Assembly (NCBI GenBank): GCA_045615345.1
Contig: JAZLER010000032.1
Span: 1 to 64,000, forward strand
Length of the DNA stretch: 64,000 bases
Source: Fumia sp045615345
GTDB taxonomy: Bacteria; Bacillota; Clostridia; Oscillospirales; Ruminococcaceae
Reading direction: 5' to 3'
Shown here: positions 54,350 through 62,687 of the stretch, piece by piece
Layout of the letters: every line of letters starts with the position of its first letter
Position numbering within the stretch: the first letter of the stretch is position 1
Program-made: the position numbers and the translations under genes
The notes under the pieces: model-generated
What the model was told of the DNA's origin: nothing
Seen by the model: only the letters and a program-made list of their open reading frames with translations
Database searches by the model: none

Positions 54350-55120
54350 TTAACCTTTTGTTGCTGCATCTACAATAACTGCGAAATCGGGAGCTTTAAG
54401 AGAAGCACCACCGATAAGGCCGCCGTCTACATCGGGTTTAGCTAGAAGCTCAGCAGCGTTGCCTGCGTTCATAGAACCACCATACTGAATTGTGATACCA
54501 TCAGCAGCATCTTTATCGTAAATTTTTGCAATAACATTACGGATAACTTCGCAAACTTCGTTAGCCTGGTCAGCATTAGCAGTTTTACCTGTGCCGATAG
54601 CCTAAACGGGTTCGTAAGCGATGATTACATTCTTAAGTTCGTCCTTGGAAACATCTTTGAGAGCGATTTTTGTCTGAAGAGCAACGAGTTCTTCTGTGAT
54701 ACCATTTTCACGGTCTTCGAGCATTTCACCAACACAAAGAATTACTGTAAGGCCTGCGGCAAGAGCTGCTTTTGTGCGTTTGTTAACTGTCACATCAGTT
54801 TCACCGAAGTACTGTCTTCTTTCGGAGTGACCGGTTACAACATATTCAACGCCCATTTCCTTGAGCATATCAGCAGAGATTTCACCTGTGAATGCACCGG
54901 ATTTTTCAAAATGGCAGTTCTGAGCACCGATTTTGATGTTGGAGCCTTTTGCAGCATCCAAAGCGGTTTCAAGGTTTGTAAAAGGTACACAAGCAACAAC
55001 ATCACAAGTTGCATTAGCTACCAAAGGTTTGAGTTCTTCAATCAAAGCTTTTGCTTCGGGACGGGTTTTGTTCATTTTCCAGTTACCTGCGATAACTGCC
55101 TTACGCAAAGATTTATTCAT
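54350..55120 (-). pseudogene. tpiA: triosephosphate isomerase with in-frame amber stop
   Basis: The frame 55120-54350 would code 256 residues, the normal size of triosephosphate isomerase (AGNWKMNKT with the active lysine, VTGHSERRQYFGE with the His, AYEPV with the catalytic Glu). Codon 173 is TAG (54604-54602) exactly where the invariant Trp of AYEPVWAIGTGKT should be, in the hinge of catalytic loop 6. The rest reads on normally (AIGTGKTANADQANEV to the end). A single C-to-T change on the plus strand at 54603, from CCA to CTA, gives this. A product ending there would lack loop 6 and a quarter of the barrel. It may be a true mutation with another tpiA elsewhere, a sequencing or assembly error, or suppressed. 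Confidence 0.85.
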
Positions 55121-55143
55121 TTTATATTCCTCCTACACAAAAC

Positions 55144-55169
55144 TTCCGCCGCCTTTATTGGCGGCGGAA
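55144..55169 (-). terminator. GC-rich hairpin between pgk and tpiA
   Basis: TTCCGCCGCC and GGCGGCGGAA pair with a TTTATT loop. The T run after it in the leftward direction is short. It may lower or process the transcript between pgk and tpiA. Confidence 0.55.
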
Positions 55170-55180
55170 ATATTTTTTAA

Positions 55181-56371
55181 TTATTTATCCTGCAAGCAAG
55201 CGATACCGGGAAGTTCCAAGCCTTCAAGGAATTCAAGGGAAGCACCGCCACCTGTAGAGATGTGAGTCATTTTGTCAGCAAAACCGAGTTTTTCAACAGC
55301 TGCTGCGGAGTCACCACCGCCGATGATGGAAATAGCACCACTGTCAGCAACAGCTTTTGCTACTGCGATTGTACCTGCTGCAAAGTTTTCCCATTCGGAA
55401 ACGCCCATAGGACCGTTCCATACTACTGTTCCTGCGCCTTTGATAGCATCAGCAAAGAGTTCCTGAGATTTAGGACCGATATCAAGACCCATATAACCAT
55501 CGGGAATGTTATCGGAATCAACCATAACTGTGTTACAGTCGGGAGCGTATTCGTCACCTGCTTTGTTATCGAGGGGAAGCAAGAATTTAACGCCTTTATC
55601 TTCAGCTTTTTTCATCATATCTTTAGCGAGGTCGATTTTGTCTTCTTCGCAGAGAGAGTTACCGATGTTGTAACCATTTGCTTTGTTGAATGTGTAAGCC
55701 ATACCGCCACCAACGATCAAAACATCAACTTTTTCAAGAAGGTTGTTGATAACGCCGATTTTGTCGGAAACCTTAGCACCACCGAGGATAGCCACGAAGG
55801 GGCGTTTGGGTTCGCTCAAAGCCCCACCCATAATAGAAATTTCTTTCTGAATGAGGTAACCGCATACAGCAGGGAGATAATCAGCAACACCAGCTGTAGA
55901 AGCGTGTGCACGGTGAGCAGTACCGAAAGCATCATTTACATAAACTTCAGCCATGGAAGCGAGTTCTTTTGCAAATTCGGGGTCGTTTTTCTTTTCTTCT
56001 TTGTGGAAGCGAACGTTTTCAAGAAGCATAAGTTCGCCACCTTTTAAGCTTTCAGCTTTAGCTTTTGCATCTTCGCCGATAACATCTTTAGCCATAATAA
56101 CATCCATATTGAGGAGTTCGGAAATGCGTTTTGCAACAGGTGCAAGAGAGTATTTCATATCGAATCCGTCTTTGGGACGACCAAGGTGAGAACAAGCGAT
56201 TACAGCAGCGCCGTTATCCAAAAGATACTTAAGAGTTTTAAGGGATTCACGGATACGCTTGTCATCGGTGATTTCACCTTCGTTAAGCGGTACATTGAAG
56301 TCGCAACGAACTAAAACTTTTTTGCCGCGAACATCAATATCTTCTACATTTTTCTTGTTGTAAGAAGTCAT
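55181..56371 (-). CDS. pgk: phosphoglycerate kinase
   Basis: A 396-residue glycolytic kinase, first gene of the leftward operon. The substrate-binding VLVRCDFNVPLNEGEITDDKR and the C-terminal nucleotide loop IIGGGDSAAAVEKLG are typical. It transfers phosphate from 1,3-bisphosphoglycerate to ADP. A GC-rich hairpin follows before tpiA. Normal length; very strong adaptation of codons, as expected for a highly expressed gene. Confidence 0.97.
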   Translation of the reverse strand: MTSYNKKNVEDIDVRGKKVLVRCDFNVPLNEGEITDDKRIRESLKTLKYLLDNGAAVIACSHLGRPKDGFDMKYSLAPVAKRISELLNMDVIMAKDVIGEDAKAKAESLKGGELMLLENVRFHKEEKKNDPEFAKELASMAEVYVNDAFGTAHRAHASTAGVADYLPAVCGYLIQKEISIMGGALSEPKRPFVAILGGAKVSDKIGVINNLLEKVDVLIVGGGMAYTFNKANGYNIGNSLCEEDKIDLAKDMMKKAEDKGVKFLLPLDNKAGDEYAPDCNTVMVDSDNIPDGYMGLDIGPKSQELFADAIKGAGTVVWNGPMGVSEWENFAAGTIAVAKAVADSGAISIIGGGDSAAAVEKLGFADKMTHISTGGGASLEFLEGLELPGIACLQDK

Positions 56372-56434
56372 TTTAATTCATCCTTCCAGATTAAAATATT
56401 TTTAGTTTGTTAAATACAAAACAATCCACTGATT

Positions 56435-56463
56435 ATTTTACAACATTTTGAGTTTTTTTGCAA
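56435..56463 (-). promoter_or_regulatory. promoter of glycolytic operon
   Basis: Leftward TTGCAA (56463-56458) and TAAAAT (56440-56435), 17-base spacer. Confidence 0.7.
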
Positions 56464-56484
56464 TAGTATTTTGAAAATTTTTAA

Positions 56485-56982
56485 TTAATCTTCCCATCTT
56501 AGCCTTGCTAAATTTCCTTTTTCCTCAAGTTCAGGGAAATCCCATTGCCTTAACACCTCATAAACACCGATGGCAACGCTGTTTGAAAGATTTAAACTCC
56601 TGATGTTTTTTCGCATAGGAATTCTAAGGCAGGTATCGGGGTTTTCCTTTAAAAGTTCCTCGGGAAGCCCTGCGTCCTCCCTTCCGAAAAAGAGATAAGC
56701 ATTATCAGGATAAGCAACATCGCAGTAATTATGGCGCGCCTTAGTGGTAAAGAAATAAAACTCACCCTTATTTTTTGCAAAAAAGTCGTTTAAATTCTCA
56801 TAATAAGTAATATCAAGCTCGTGCCAGTAATCAAGCCCTGCTCTTTTTAACTTTTTATCATCAATTTCAAACCCCATCGGCTTTATGATATGAAGTCTTG
56901 CACCCGTTACCGAACAGGTTCTTGCGATATTCCCCGTATTCTGCGGAATCTGAGGTTCTACCAGTACAATATTTAAAATCAT
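56485..56982 (-). CDS. trmL: tRNA (cytidine/uridine-34-2'-O)-methyltransferase
   Basis: A 165-residue SPOUT methyltransferase. VEPQIPQNTGNIARTC at the start, LFFGREDAGLPEELL in the middle and IPMRKNIRSLNLSNSVAIGVYE near the end make the AdoMet knot. It methylates the wobble base of some leucine tRNAs. The ATG at 56982 matches the family start; a GTG 15 bases upstream is an alternative. Confidence 0.9.
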   Translation of the reverse strand: MILNIVLVEPQIPQNTGNIARTCSVTGARLHIIKPMGFEIDDKKLKRAGLDYWHELDITYYENLNDFFAKNKGEFYFFTTKARHNYCDVAYPDNAYLFFGREDAGLPEELLKENPDTCLRIPMRKNIRSLNLSNSVAIGVYEVLRQWDFPELEEKGNLARLRWED

Positions 56983-57057
56983 CTGTATTTTTCCCACTTT
57001 CGGATATATATTAAAATCATTATACCAAATTTTTTAAGGTTTAACAAGGAGGTTATT

Positions 57058-57723
57058 ATGCAAAATTTAATTGAGCTTAAAAACATCTGCAAAACTTATG
57101 AAAACAGGGTCGAAGCCCTCAAAAATATAAACCTCACCATTAAAAAAGGAGAACTCATAGCTATTATCGGTTCATCGGGGTCGGGAAAATCCACCCTTAT
57201 GAACATTTTAGGCTGCCTTGATACGCCCACATCGGGTGAATATTATCTTGATAACCAAGATGTTTCCACACTGAGCGAAAATAAACTTTCCGAAATACGC
57301 AACAAAAAAATCGGTTTTGTTTTTCAGGGTTTTAACCTTATAAACGATCTGACAGCAGTTGAAAATGTCGAACTTCCCTTGCTTTACAGAGGTTTTTCAA
57401 AAGAAAAACGCAGAGCACTTGCCATTGATATCTTAAATAAAATGGGGCTTTCCGAAAGGCTTCACCACAAGCCCTGTGAGATGTCGGGAGGTCAGCAACA
57501 AAGGGTCGCCATTGCCCGTGCCGTGGCAGGAAATCCTCCCGTGATTCTCGCAGACGAGCCAACAGGAAATCTCGACTCCAGAACAGGTGAAGATGTTATG
57601 AGTCTTCTCTCTGACCTTCATCGTGACGGCAAGACTGTTATTATAATAACCCACGACCTGAAAATCGCCTCCTTTGCCGAAAGAGTTGTAAAAATCTCTG
57701 ACGGACAAATATCAAAGCGCTGA
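57058..57723 (+). CDS. ABC transporter ATP-binding protein (LolD/MacB-like), orphan
   Basis: A 221-residue ATPase: Walker A GSSGSGKST, the Q-loop, the signature MSGGQQQRVAIARA and Walker B VILADEPTGNLDS. This group serves FtsX-type permeases that export peptides or lipoproteins or govern wall enzymes. No permease lies next to it; instead an inverted-repeat element starts four bases after the stop. The start follows AAGGAGG. Confidence 0.88.
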   Translation: MQNLIELKNICKTYENRVEALKNINLTIKKGELIAIIGSSGSGKSTLMNILGCLDTPTSGEYYLDNQDVSTLSENKLSEIRNKKIGFVFQGFNLINDLTAVENVELPLLYRGFSKEKRRALAIDILNKMGLSERLHHKPCEMSGGQQQRVAIARAVAGNPPVILADEPTGNLDSRTGEDVMSLLSDLHRDGKTVIIITHDLKIASFAERVVKISDGQISKR

Positions 57724-57727
57724 AAAC

Positions 57728-57880
57728 GGCGCCTTCATTTAGGGAGAATTCGCCCAAATCATTACTTGTTTTGCCTTGAAGTCACAAAAACGCAGTAATA
57801 CTTGATGTCTTACAAGGTTTTGTGACAATAAGGCGGAGCAAATATTCGTGAAAAACCGATTTTCCCTAATTGAAGGTGCC
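57728..57880. mobile_element. MITE-like element with 22-base terminal inverted repeats
   Basis: Position 57728-57749 (GGCGCCTTCATTTAGGGAGA and two more) is nearly the reverse complement of 57859-57880 (ends CCCTAATTGAAGGTGCC), with mismatches at about four of 22 places. Inside, GTCACAAAA and TTTTGTGAC, and GCCTT and AAGGC, are also inverted, so the whole 153-base unit could fold into one long hairpin. It codes for nothing. Placement right after the ABC gene suggests an insertion or a strong 3' structure. No clear target duplication was seen. Confidence 0.55.
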
Positions 57881-58017
57881 GAATACCGCTCTTTTTTTAA
57901 TTCGGTACACTTTTTCATCTTCAGGGATAATATGGAAAAAAGAAATTTTAAAAGTCTGTATGAAGATAATTTTTTAAGTGAATAATAAAAGCACAAATCA
58001 AAAAAGGAGTGTATCAT
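57881..58017. other. spacer with short hairpin
   Basis: GTGCCGAAT (57876-57884) can pair with ATTCGGTAC (57900-57908) over a T-rich loop. A 17-codon frame at 57932-57985 looks like a remnant rather than a gene. The ribosome binding site of the MazF gene lies at 58003-58009. Confidence 0.4.
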
Positions 58018-58362
58018 GTGCTTGTAAAAAGAGGGGAAATTTATTACGCTGATTTAAGTCCCGTAATAGGCTCTGAACAAGGCGGCATAAGACCCGTTTT
58101 AATAGTACAAAACGATGTTGGAAACAAATACAGTCCCACCGTTATCGCCGCCGCCATAACAAGCAGAAGCGACAAAGCAAAATTGCCGACCCATATTGAA
58201 CTCAACGCCGAAAGTTGCGGACTTGCAAAAAACTCCGTGGTGCTTTTGGAACAGGTTCGTACAATAGACAAAAAACGCCTTAAAGAAAAGATGGGTGAAC
58301 TGACAACCGAGGATATGAACCATGTCGACTCAGCCATCTCCATAAGCTTCGGGCTTATTTAA
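58018..58362 (+). CDS. mazF: MazF/EndoA-type endoribonuclease toxin
   Basis: A 114-residue protein very close to the Bacillus NdoA class: VKRGEIYYADLSPVIGSEQGG, RPVLIVQNDVGN, VVLLEQVRTIDKKR. It cuts mRNA at short sequence-specific sites. The GTG at 58018 is chosen because AAAGGAG lies eight bases upstream and the protein then starts MLVKRG as in relatives. No mazE-like antitoxin is upstream, where it would normally be. It is distinct from the zinc-tailed relative at 2617. Confidence 0.9.
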   Translation: MLVKRGEIYYADLSPVIGSEQGGIRPVLIVQNDVGNKYSPTVIAAAITSRSDKAKLPTHIELNAESCGLAKNSVVLLEQVRTIDKKRLKEKMGELTTEDMNHVDSAISISFGLI

Positions 58363-58376
58363 TACATAAGCCCACC

Positions 58377-58403
58377 CCGCCTTGTTTTGCAAGGCGGTTT
58401 TTT
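58377..58403 (+). terminator. terminator of mazF
   Basis: CCGCCTTG and CAAGGCGG pair around TTTT, then TTTTTTG. Confidence 0.88.
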
Positions 58404-58404
58404 G

Positions 58405-58433
58405 TTGACTTTTTAAATTTGGGGGTGTAAAAT
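58405..58433 (+). promoter_or_regulatory. promoter of leucine-rich-repeat protein gene
   Basis: TTGACT at 58405-58410 and TAAAAT at 58428-58433, 17-base spacer. Confidence 0.7.
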
Positions 58434-58471
58434 ATTGCTTGTATGCGAAATTTGATTACGGAGGAAATTTT

Positions 58472-60391
58472 ATGAAAAAAATTCTGGGATTTATATTTGT
58501 TTTAGCAATGGTAACCACTGCCTTTTGTGGACTTACCGCAAATGCCGCTGATGTAACTTCTTCCGGCACTTGTGGTGATAACCTCACCTGGACACTCGAC
58601 TCTGACGGAGTTCTGACCATTAGTGGTGAGGGCGAGATGGAAGATTATACGCAATATTCTCATGCTCCCTGGTATTCTTATCACTCAACTATAAAGGCTG
58701 TAATTATAGAAAATGGTATTACAAATATAGGAAATTATGCTTTTTATATGTGTGATTTAATTTCATCGGTAGAAATCTCCGATACCGTTACAAGCATTGG
58801 TGAACATGCTTTTTCGAACTGCAAAAAACTTACTTCAATAGATATACCGGAAAATGTCACACATATGGGGGATGGTGTTTTCAACAATTGTAAAGCCCTT
58901 TCCGCCATTAAAATCCCGGATAGTGTTACGTCCATAGGAACTTCAGCTTTCAATTCTTGTGAATCTCTGGTTTCAATAGAATTAGGCAAAGGCATCACAA
59001 CTATAGGTCCCAGCGCTTTTTATAGATGTACATTTACTTCTTTTAAAATTCCGGATGGTGTTGTATCCATAGGAACTGCTGCTTTTTCTGAGTGCAAATC
59101 ACTTGTTTCTATCGAGATTCCCAATAGCGTTACAAAAATATCCGGTTCTGTTTTCAGCAGTTGTACTTCCCTTACTTCTGTTTCAATCCCCGATAGTGTT
59201 ACAAGTATGGGCGACAGCGTTTTTGATGGCTGCTCAGCATTGACAAGCGTAGTATTGTCCAATAGCATTACGACTATAGGAACTTCAACTTTCAGAAACT
59301 GCAAATCACTCGCTTCCATTAATATTCCGGATAATGTTACATCTATAGGATATACTGCTTTTAAAGACTGTGTTTTGTTGGCAGATGTAACCTTGCCCGA
59401 TAATCTCAAGCAAATATATGATTCTGCTTTCAGCGGTTGTTCGTCATTAACAAACTTGTCACTACCTGACAGTATGATGCTTATAGGGACAATGGCATTT
59501 AAGGGCTGTTCCTCGTTGACAGACTTAGTATTGCCCGACAGTATTGAGCAGTTGAACTATAATATTTTTGAGGGATGTACAAGCTTAACAGAAATCAATG
59601 TCCCTAAAAAATTTTCAACTGTCAAGAGGAATGGTTATAATGGTCCGTTTGCCGGTTCTTCTATAAAAAAGGCGACCATTCCTTTATTTGTAAGATCGAT
59701 TATGTCTTATACTTTCTCTTCTTGTGATACGCTTGAAACAATCGACATCCCGTGGTGGGTCACAAGCATAGGTGATAATGCTTTTTATGGTTGCACATCG
59801 CTTACAGATGTATACTACAGCGGTACAAGAGAAGAATGGAATAAAATTTCGATAAAAACCGGCAATGAGTATCTCCAGAATGCCAATATTCATTGTATTG
59901 ATGATGAATCCGGAATTATCATTTCGGGAAATATAGCATCTTTCGGCGATACCTCAAAAGAAATGACTATTGAACTTATTAAGGATAGCGTAGTTGTTGA
60001 TACCAAAACCGTTACAGGGAACTCGGGTACATATGCTTTTGAGGAAGTTGAAGCAGGTACATACACTGTAAGAGTTTTCAAAACTAAGCACGCCCCCCGC
60101 GAATATGAAATCACTGTTGGTGATGCAGATGTTACACAAAATTTAGCTATCTGGCTTTATGGCGATGTTACTGCTGATGGTATCATAAACAGCACCGATA
60201 CATTACAGATGAACCGCAAAGTTGCAAACCTTTCTTCCTTGTTCAATCAGGCTGCAAACGCTGATTACAGATTTAAAGTTGCAAATCTCACAGCTGTTAC
60301 AGGAACAGATAAGATTATCAACAGTACCGACATCTTGCAGATAAACCGTAAGATTACAAATCTGACATCAATTTTTGATAAAATAGCATAA
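58472..60391 (+). CDS. secreted BspA-type leucine-rich-repeat protein with dockerin-like end
   Basis: A 639-residue extracellular protein. A signal peptide (KKILGFIFVLAMVTTAFCG, ending near residue 25) is followed by a short SGTCGDNLTWTL domain and about 14 LRR_5 repeats of roughly 23 residues with IPDSVTSIGTSAFNSC-like units. After a beta-sandwich-like region (about 470-555) come two dockerin-like segments: GDVTADGIINSTDTLQMNRK and TGTDKIINSTDILQINRK, with Asp/Asn calcium positions. Such repeats bind host or plant surfaces; dockerins dock onto cohesins of cellulosome-like scaffolds. No cohesin gene is in view. The ATG at 58472 follows GGAGG. Confidence 0.88.
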   Translation: MKKILGFIFVLAMVTTAFCGLTANAADVTSSGTCGDNLTWTLDSDGVLTISGEGEMEDYTQYSHAPWYSYHSTIKAVIIENGITNIGNYAFYMCDLISSVEISDTVTSIGEHAFSNCKKLTSIDIPENVTHMGDGVFNNCKALSAIKIPDSVTSIGTSAFNSCESLVSIELGKGITTIGPSAFYRCTFTSFKIPDGVVSIGTAAFSECKSLVSIEIPNSVTKISGSVFSSCTSLTSVSIPDSVTSMGDSVFDGCSALTSVVLSNSITTIGTSTFRNCKSLASINIPDNVTSIGYTAFKDCVLLADVTLPDNLKQIYDSAFSGCSSLTNLSLPDSMMLIGTMAFKGCSSLTDLVLPDSIEQLNYNIFEGCTSLTEINVPKKFSTVKRNGYNGPFAGSSIKKATIPLFVRSIMSYTFSSCDTLETIDIPWWVTSIGDNAFYGCTSLTDVYYSGTREEWNKISIKTGNEYLQNANIHCIDDESGIIISGNIASFGDTSKEMTIELIKDSVVVDTKTVTGNSGTYAFEEVEAGTYTVRVFKTKHAPREYEITVGDADVTQNLAIWLYGDVTADGIINSTDTLQMNRKVANLSSLFNQAANADYRFKVANLTAVTGTDKIINSTDILQINRKITNLTSIFDKIA

Positions 60392-60600
60392 GCGTTGCGT
60401 AGCAACGCATTGATATAAATCCCTGTCGGGATTTTCGATATATCTTAACAGATTCGATATGTCATCGACTCGATATGTTGCTGATGCAACGAGATTTATA
60501 TCATATCGAATTTTGTAAGGGTTGATGCCCACATCAACCCGAAAAAATATATCGATTTCACGAAGTGAAAATATCGGGCAAACAAAGTTTGCATATCGAC
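60392..60600. repeat. cluster of short palindromes separated by ATATCGA-like spacers
   Basis: Perfect small stems occur at 60392-60408, 60417-60434, 60477-60490, 60519-60540 (9 bp), 60556-60570 and 60578-60592. They are separated by variants of TATCGA (several copies between 60435 and 60600). TGATATAAATC (60411-60421) and GATTTATATCA (60493-60503) also form an 11-bp long-range inverted repeat. No gene is visible. It resembles an extragenic palindrome array; I cannot name a known family. Confidence 0.6.
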
Positions 60601-60602
60601 AA

Positions 60603-60632
60603 AAAATCCGCTCACTCGATGTGGGCGGATTT
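60603..60632 (-). terminator. terminator of amylase gene
   Basis: Read leftward, AAATCCGC-type arms with an interrupted stem (AAATCCGC and GCGGATTT) are followed by TTTTTT. Confidence 0.7.
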
Positions 60633-60645
60633 TGATTTGTATGGG

Positions 60646-62481
60646 TTATTTTTTCAATATCAATGCCGTCTTCGGGGAAATGGTTATCCGGTTTTTTTCC
60701 AGAGTACAGTTACCCGTTGTAAAAAGCAGTTCTTTTACATCAACAGGAACGCATACATCTTTCTCGCTCGTATTCACAACAACAAGAATATTTCCTCTTG
60801 TGAAAGCGACTGTTCCCTCACGCACAAAGACAAAATTCAGTTCTTTTTCAAAATTTCTGGAATTTTCTTTTCTTACTCTGCCTAAAATTTTAAAGTGACG
60901 AGCAAGGAGTTCGTCCTCATATCCCCAGGGATAACATCTTCTGTTCCATGGGTCTTTAAATCCCGTGAGCCCCACTTCATCACCATAATAGATACAGGGA
61001 ATACCGGGTAAAGTAAACTGCAAAACAGATGCAAGGATAAAAAGCTTTCTTCCTTTTTCATATTCTTCCACGGTCAGCTTATAATCTCCCTGCTCATTTT
61101 CGGGAACATTTCTGTCGACACCAAGGCAGTTAATGACACGGGGCGTGTCATGGGTTGAAAGCGAATTCATAAGAGTATTAAGTGACGGCAACGGATAGTT
61201 TTCGTAAATACTCATAATCCTCTCAAAAAAGAGCTTTGCATCGGAAGACTTGATAAAATCAAGAACAGCTGTGCGCCAGGGGTAATTCATAACGGTATCA
61301 AGCTGTCCGCCCAGGAGGTAAGGTCTTCTTTGACCGTAACTTTCCTTATTTGAGGCATCTTCCCAGACTTCGCCGATTATCAGAGCCTCGGGATTTTCTT
61401 TTTTTACCCTTTCCCTCAGCCTTTCAAGAAAAACATCGGGAAGCTCATCGGCAACATCAAGACGCCAACCTTTGAGGCCTTTTTTCATCCAATGTGCAAG
61501 AACACCATTTTCACCGCAGATAAACTGAAGATAATTTTCGTCTGTTTCTTCTATATTCGGGAGAGTTTTAAATCCCCACCAGCACTCGTATTTGTCGCGG
61601 TTTTCGGAAAATCTGTACCAGCTCGAATAAGGGGAGTCAGCAGACTGAAAAGCACCAACAGAATCATAATGCCCCTCTTTGTTAAAATAAACGCTGTCGG
61701 AACCTGTATGCGAAAAAACGCCATCTAAAATAACAGAAATCCCAAATTTTTCCGCATTGTCGATAAGTTCCTCAAAATCCTTATCGGTACCGAGATACGG
61801 GTCTGTTGCAAGATAGTTACCTGTATTATATCTGTGGTTTGCCGCCGACTCAAAAATGGGATTAAGATAAAGCATCGTAACCCCCATTTCCTTTAAAAGC
61901 GGAAGCTTTTCGGTTATTCCTTTAAAGTTACCACCAAAAAAGTCGGTAGCTTCATAATTCGGGTCATCCTGTAAAAAATGTGGCCTTTCGTACCAGTTAT
62001 TATGCAAAAACCGCTGATTTTTAGCATCGGGAAAAATGTTATCCTTATTGCAGAACCTGTCAGGAAAAATCTGGTACATTATGCCTTTTTTAAAGCTGTC
62101 CGGTGTTTTGAAATTTTTATCAAAAATTGTAAGCTGCCATTCGGGCAGAAAATCACCCGCAACCGCATTATTATTTTCATCCTTGCCAACAAATAAAAAT
62201 CCGTTGTCGGTTTCAATTTCAAACCTGTAAAAATAAAGTCCTTTTTCAGCTACCGAAAATTTGAGAATATATGTATCAAAATCTCCGTCTGTTTTTTCCA
62301 GAGTAAAAATATGTCGAACCGCCTCGTCAAGCTTATCTTTCCTTAAAACGAGTATAATATTTTTAGCGCCCGATAAAACAGACACCTTGACCCTTAAAGT
62401 TATATTCGTATCCTCACTGACTGCGCCAAAAGGAGTTTTATAAAATAAATCTCTTGAATTATAAAAAACAGTATTTTGCAA
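60646..62481 (-). CDS. GH13 alpha-amylase family glucan hydrolase (neopullulanase/cyclomaltodextrinase-like)
   Basis: A 611-residue enzyme without signal peptide. Residues 1-120 form a starch-binding-like N-domain as in neopullulanases. The catalytic barrel shows DGVFSHTG, GWRLDVADELPD (nucleophile Asp), IIGEVWEDA (acid/base Glu) and STHDTPR (transition-state Asp), with YQIFPDRFCN early. It hydrolyses maltodextrin or related oligosaccharides in the cytoplasm. The likely start is TTG at 62481 after AGGTGA; a TTG at 62499 is an alternative. It lies divergent from glgB. Confidence 0.88.
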   Translation of the reverse strand: MQNTVFYNSRDLFYKTPFGAVSEDTNITLRVKVSVLSGAKNIILVLRKDKLDEAVRHIFTLEKTDGDFDTYILKFSVAEKGLYFYRFEIETDNGFLFVGKDENNNAVAGDFLPEWQLTIFDKNFKTPDSFKKGIMYQIFPDRFCNKDNIFPDAKNQRFLHNNWYERPHFLQDDPNYEATDFFGGNFKGITEKLPLLKEMGVTMLYLNPIFESAANHRYNTGNYLATDPYLGTDKDFEELIDNAEKFGISVILDGVFSHTGSDSVYFNKEGHYDSVGAFQSADSPYSSWYRFSENRDKYECWWGFKTLPNIEETDENYLQFICGENGVLAHWMKKGLKGWRLDVADELPDVFLERLRERVKKENPEALIIGEVWEDASNKESYGQRRPYLLGGQLDTVMNYPWRTAVLDFIKSSDAKLFFERIMSIYENYPLPSLNTLMNSLSTHDTPRVINCLGVDRNVPENEQGDYKLTVEEYEKGRKLFILASVLQFTLPGIPCIYYGDEVGLTGFKDPWNRRCYPWGYEDELLARHFKILGRVRKENSRNFEKELNFVFVREGTVAFTRGNILVVVNTSEKDVCVPVDVKELLFTTGNCTLEKNRITISPKTALILKK

Positions 62482-62512
62482 AAAATCACCTGCTACCAAT
62501 ATTTATATGAAT

Positions 62513-62541
62513 ATTTTACTACAAAAGTTGAGATTTCTCAA
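62513..62541 (-). promoter_or_regulatory. promoter of amylase gene with overlapping palindrome
   Basis: Leftward TTGAGA (62541-62536) and TAAAAT (62518-62513), 17-base spacer. The -35 box is one arm of the perfect palindrome TTGAGA-TT-TCTCAA at 62528-62541, a likely operator. Confidence 0.6.
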
Positions 62542-62623
62542 GTGCTTATTATTTTTTAGCAATATTTACAAAGATATTCCATAACTTTCTACTAAAAAAC
62601 TTAAAATTTTGCTTAGGTTAATA

Positions 62624-62652
62624 TTTACAAAAGGGACATTTAGTGATATAAT
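62624..62652 (+). promoter_or_regulatory. promoter of glgB
   Basis: TTTACA at 62624-62629 and TATAAT at 62647-62652, 17-base spacer. Confidence 0.75.
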
Positions 62653-62687
62653 GTGTTTGTATATATTGACTACTAAAAATACAGGTG

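Noticed and set aside
54350..55120. Genome-wide reassignment of TAG
   Set aside because: Several genes in the window end in TAG where no read-through frame exists, for example at 11358, 13688, 19232 and 20301.
55262..56047. Long antisense frame inside pgk
   Set aside because: A shadow of strongly biased codons in pgk; no ribosome binding site and no relation to a known protein.
57932..57985. 17-codon frame before mazF as an antitoxin
   Set aside because: Far too short for a MazE-type protein and without a convincing ribosome binding site.
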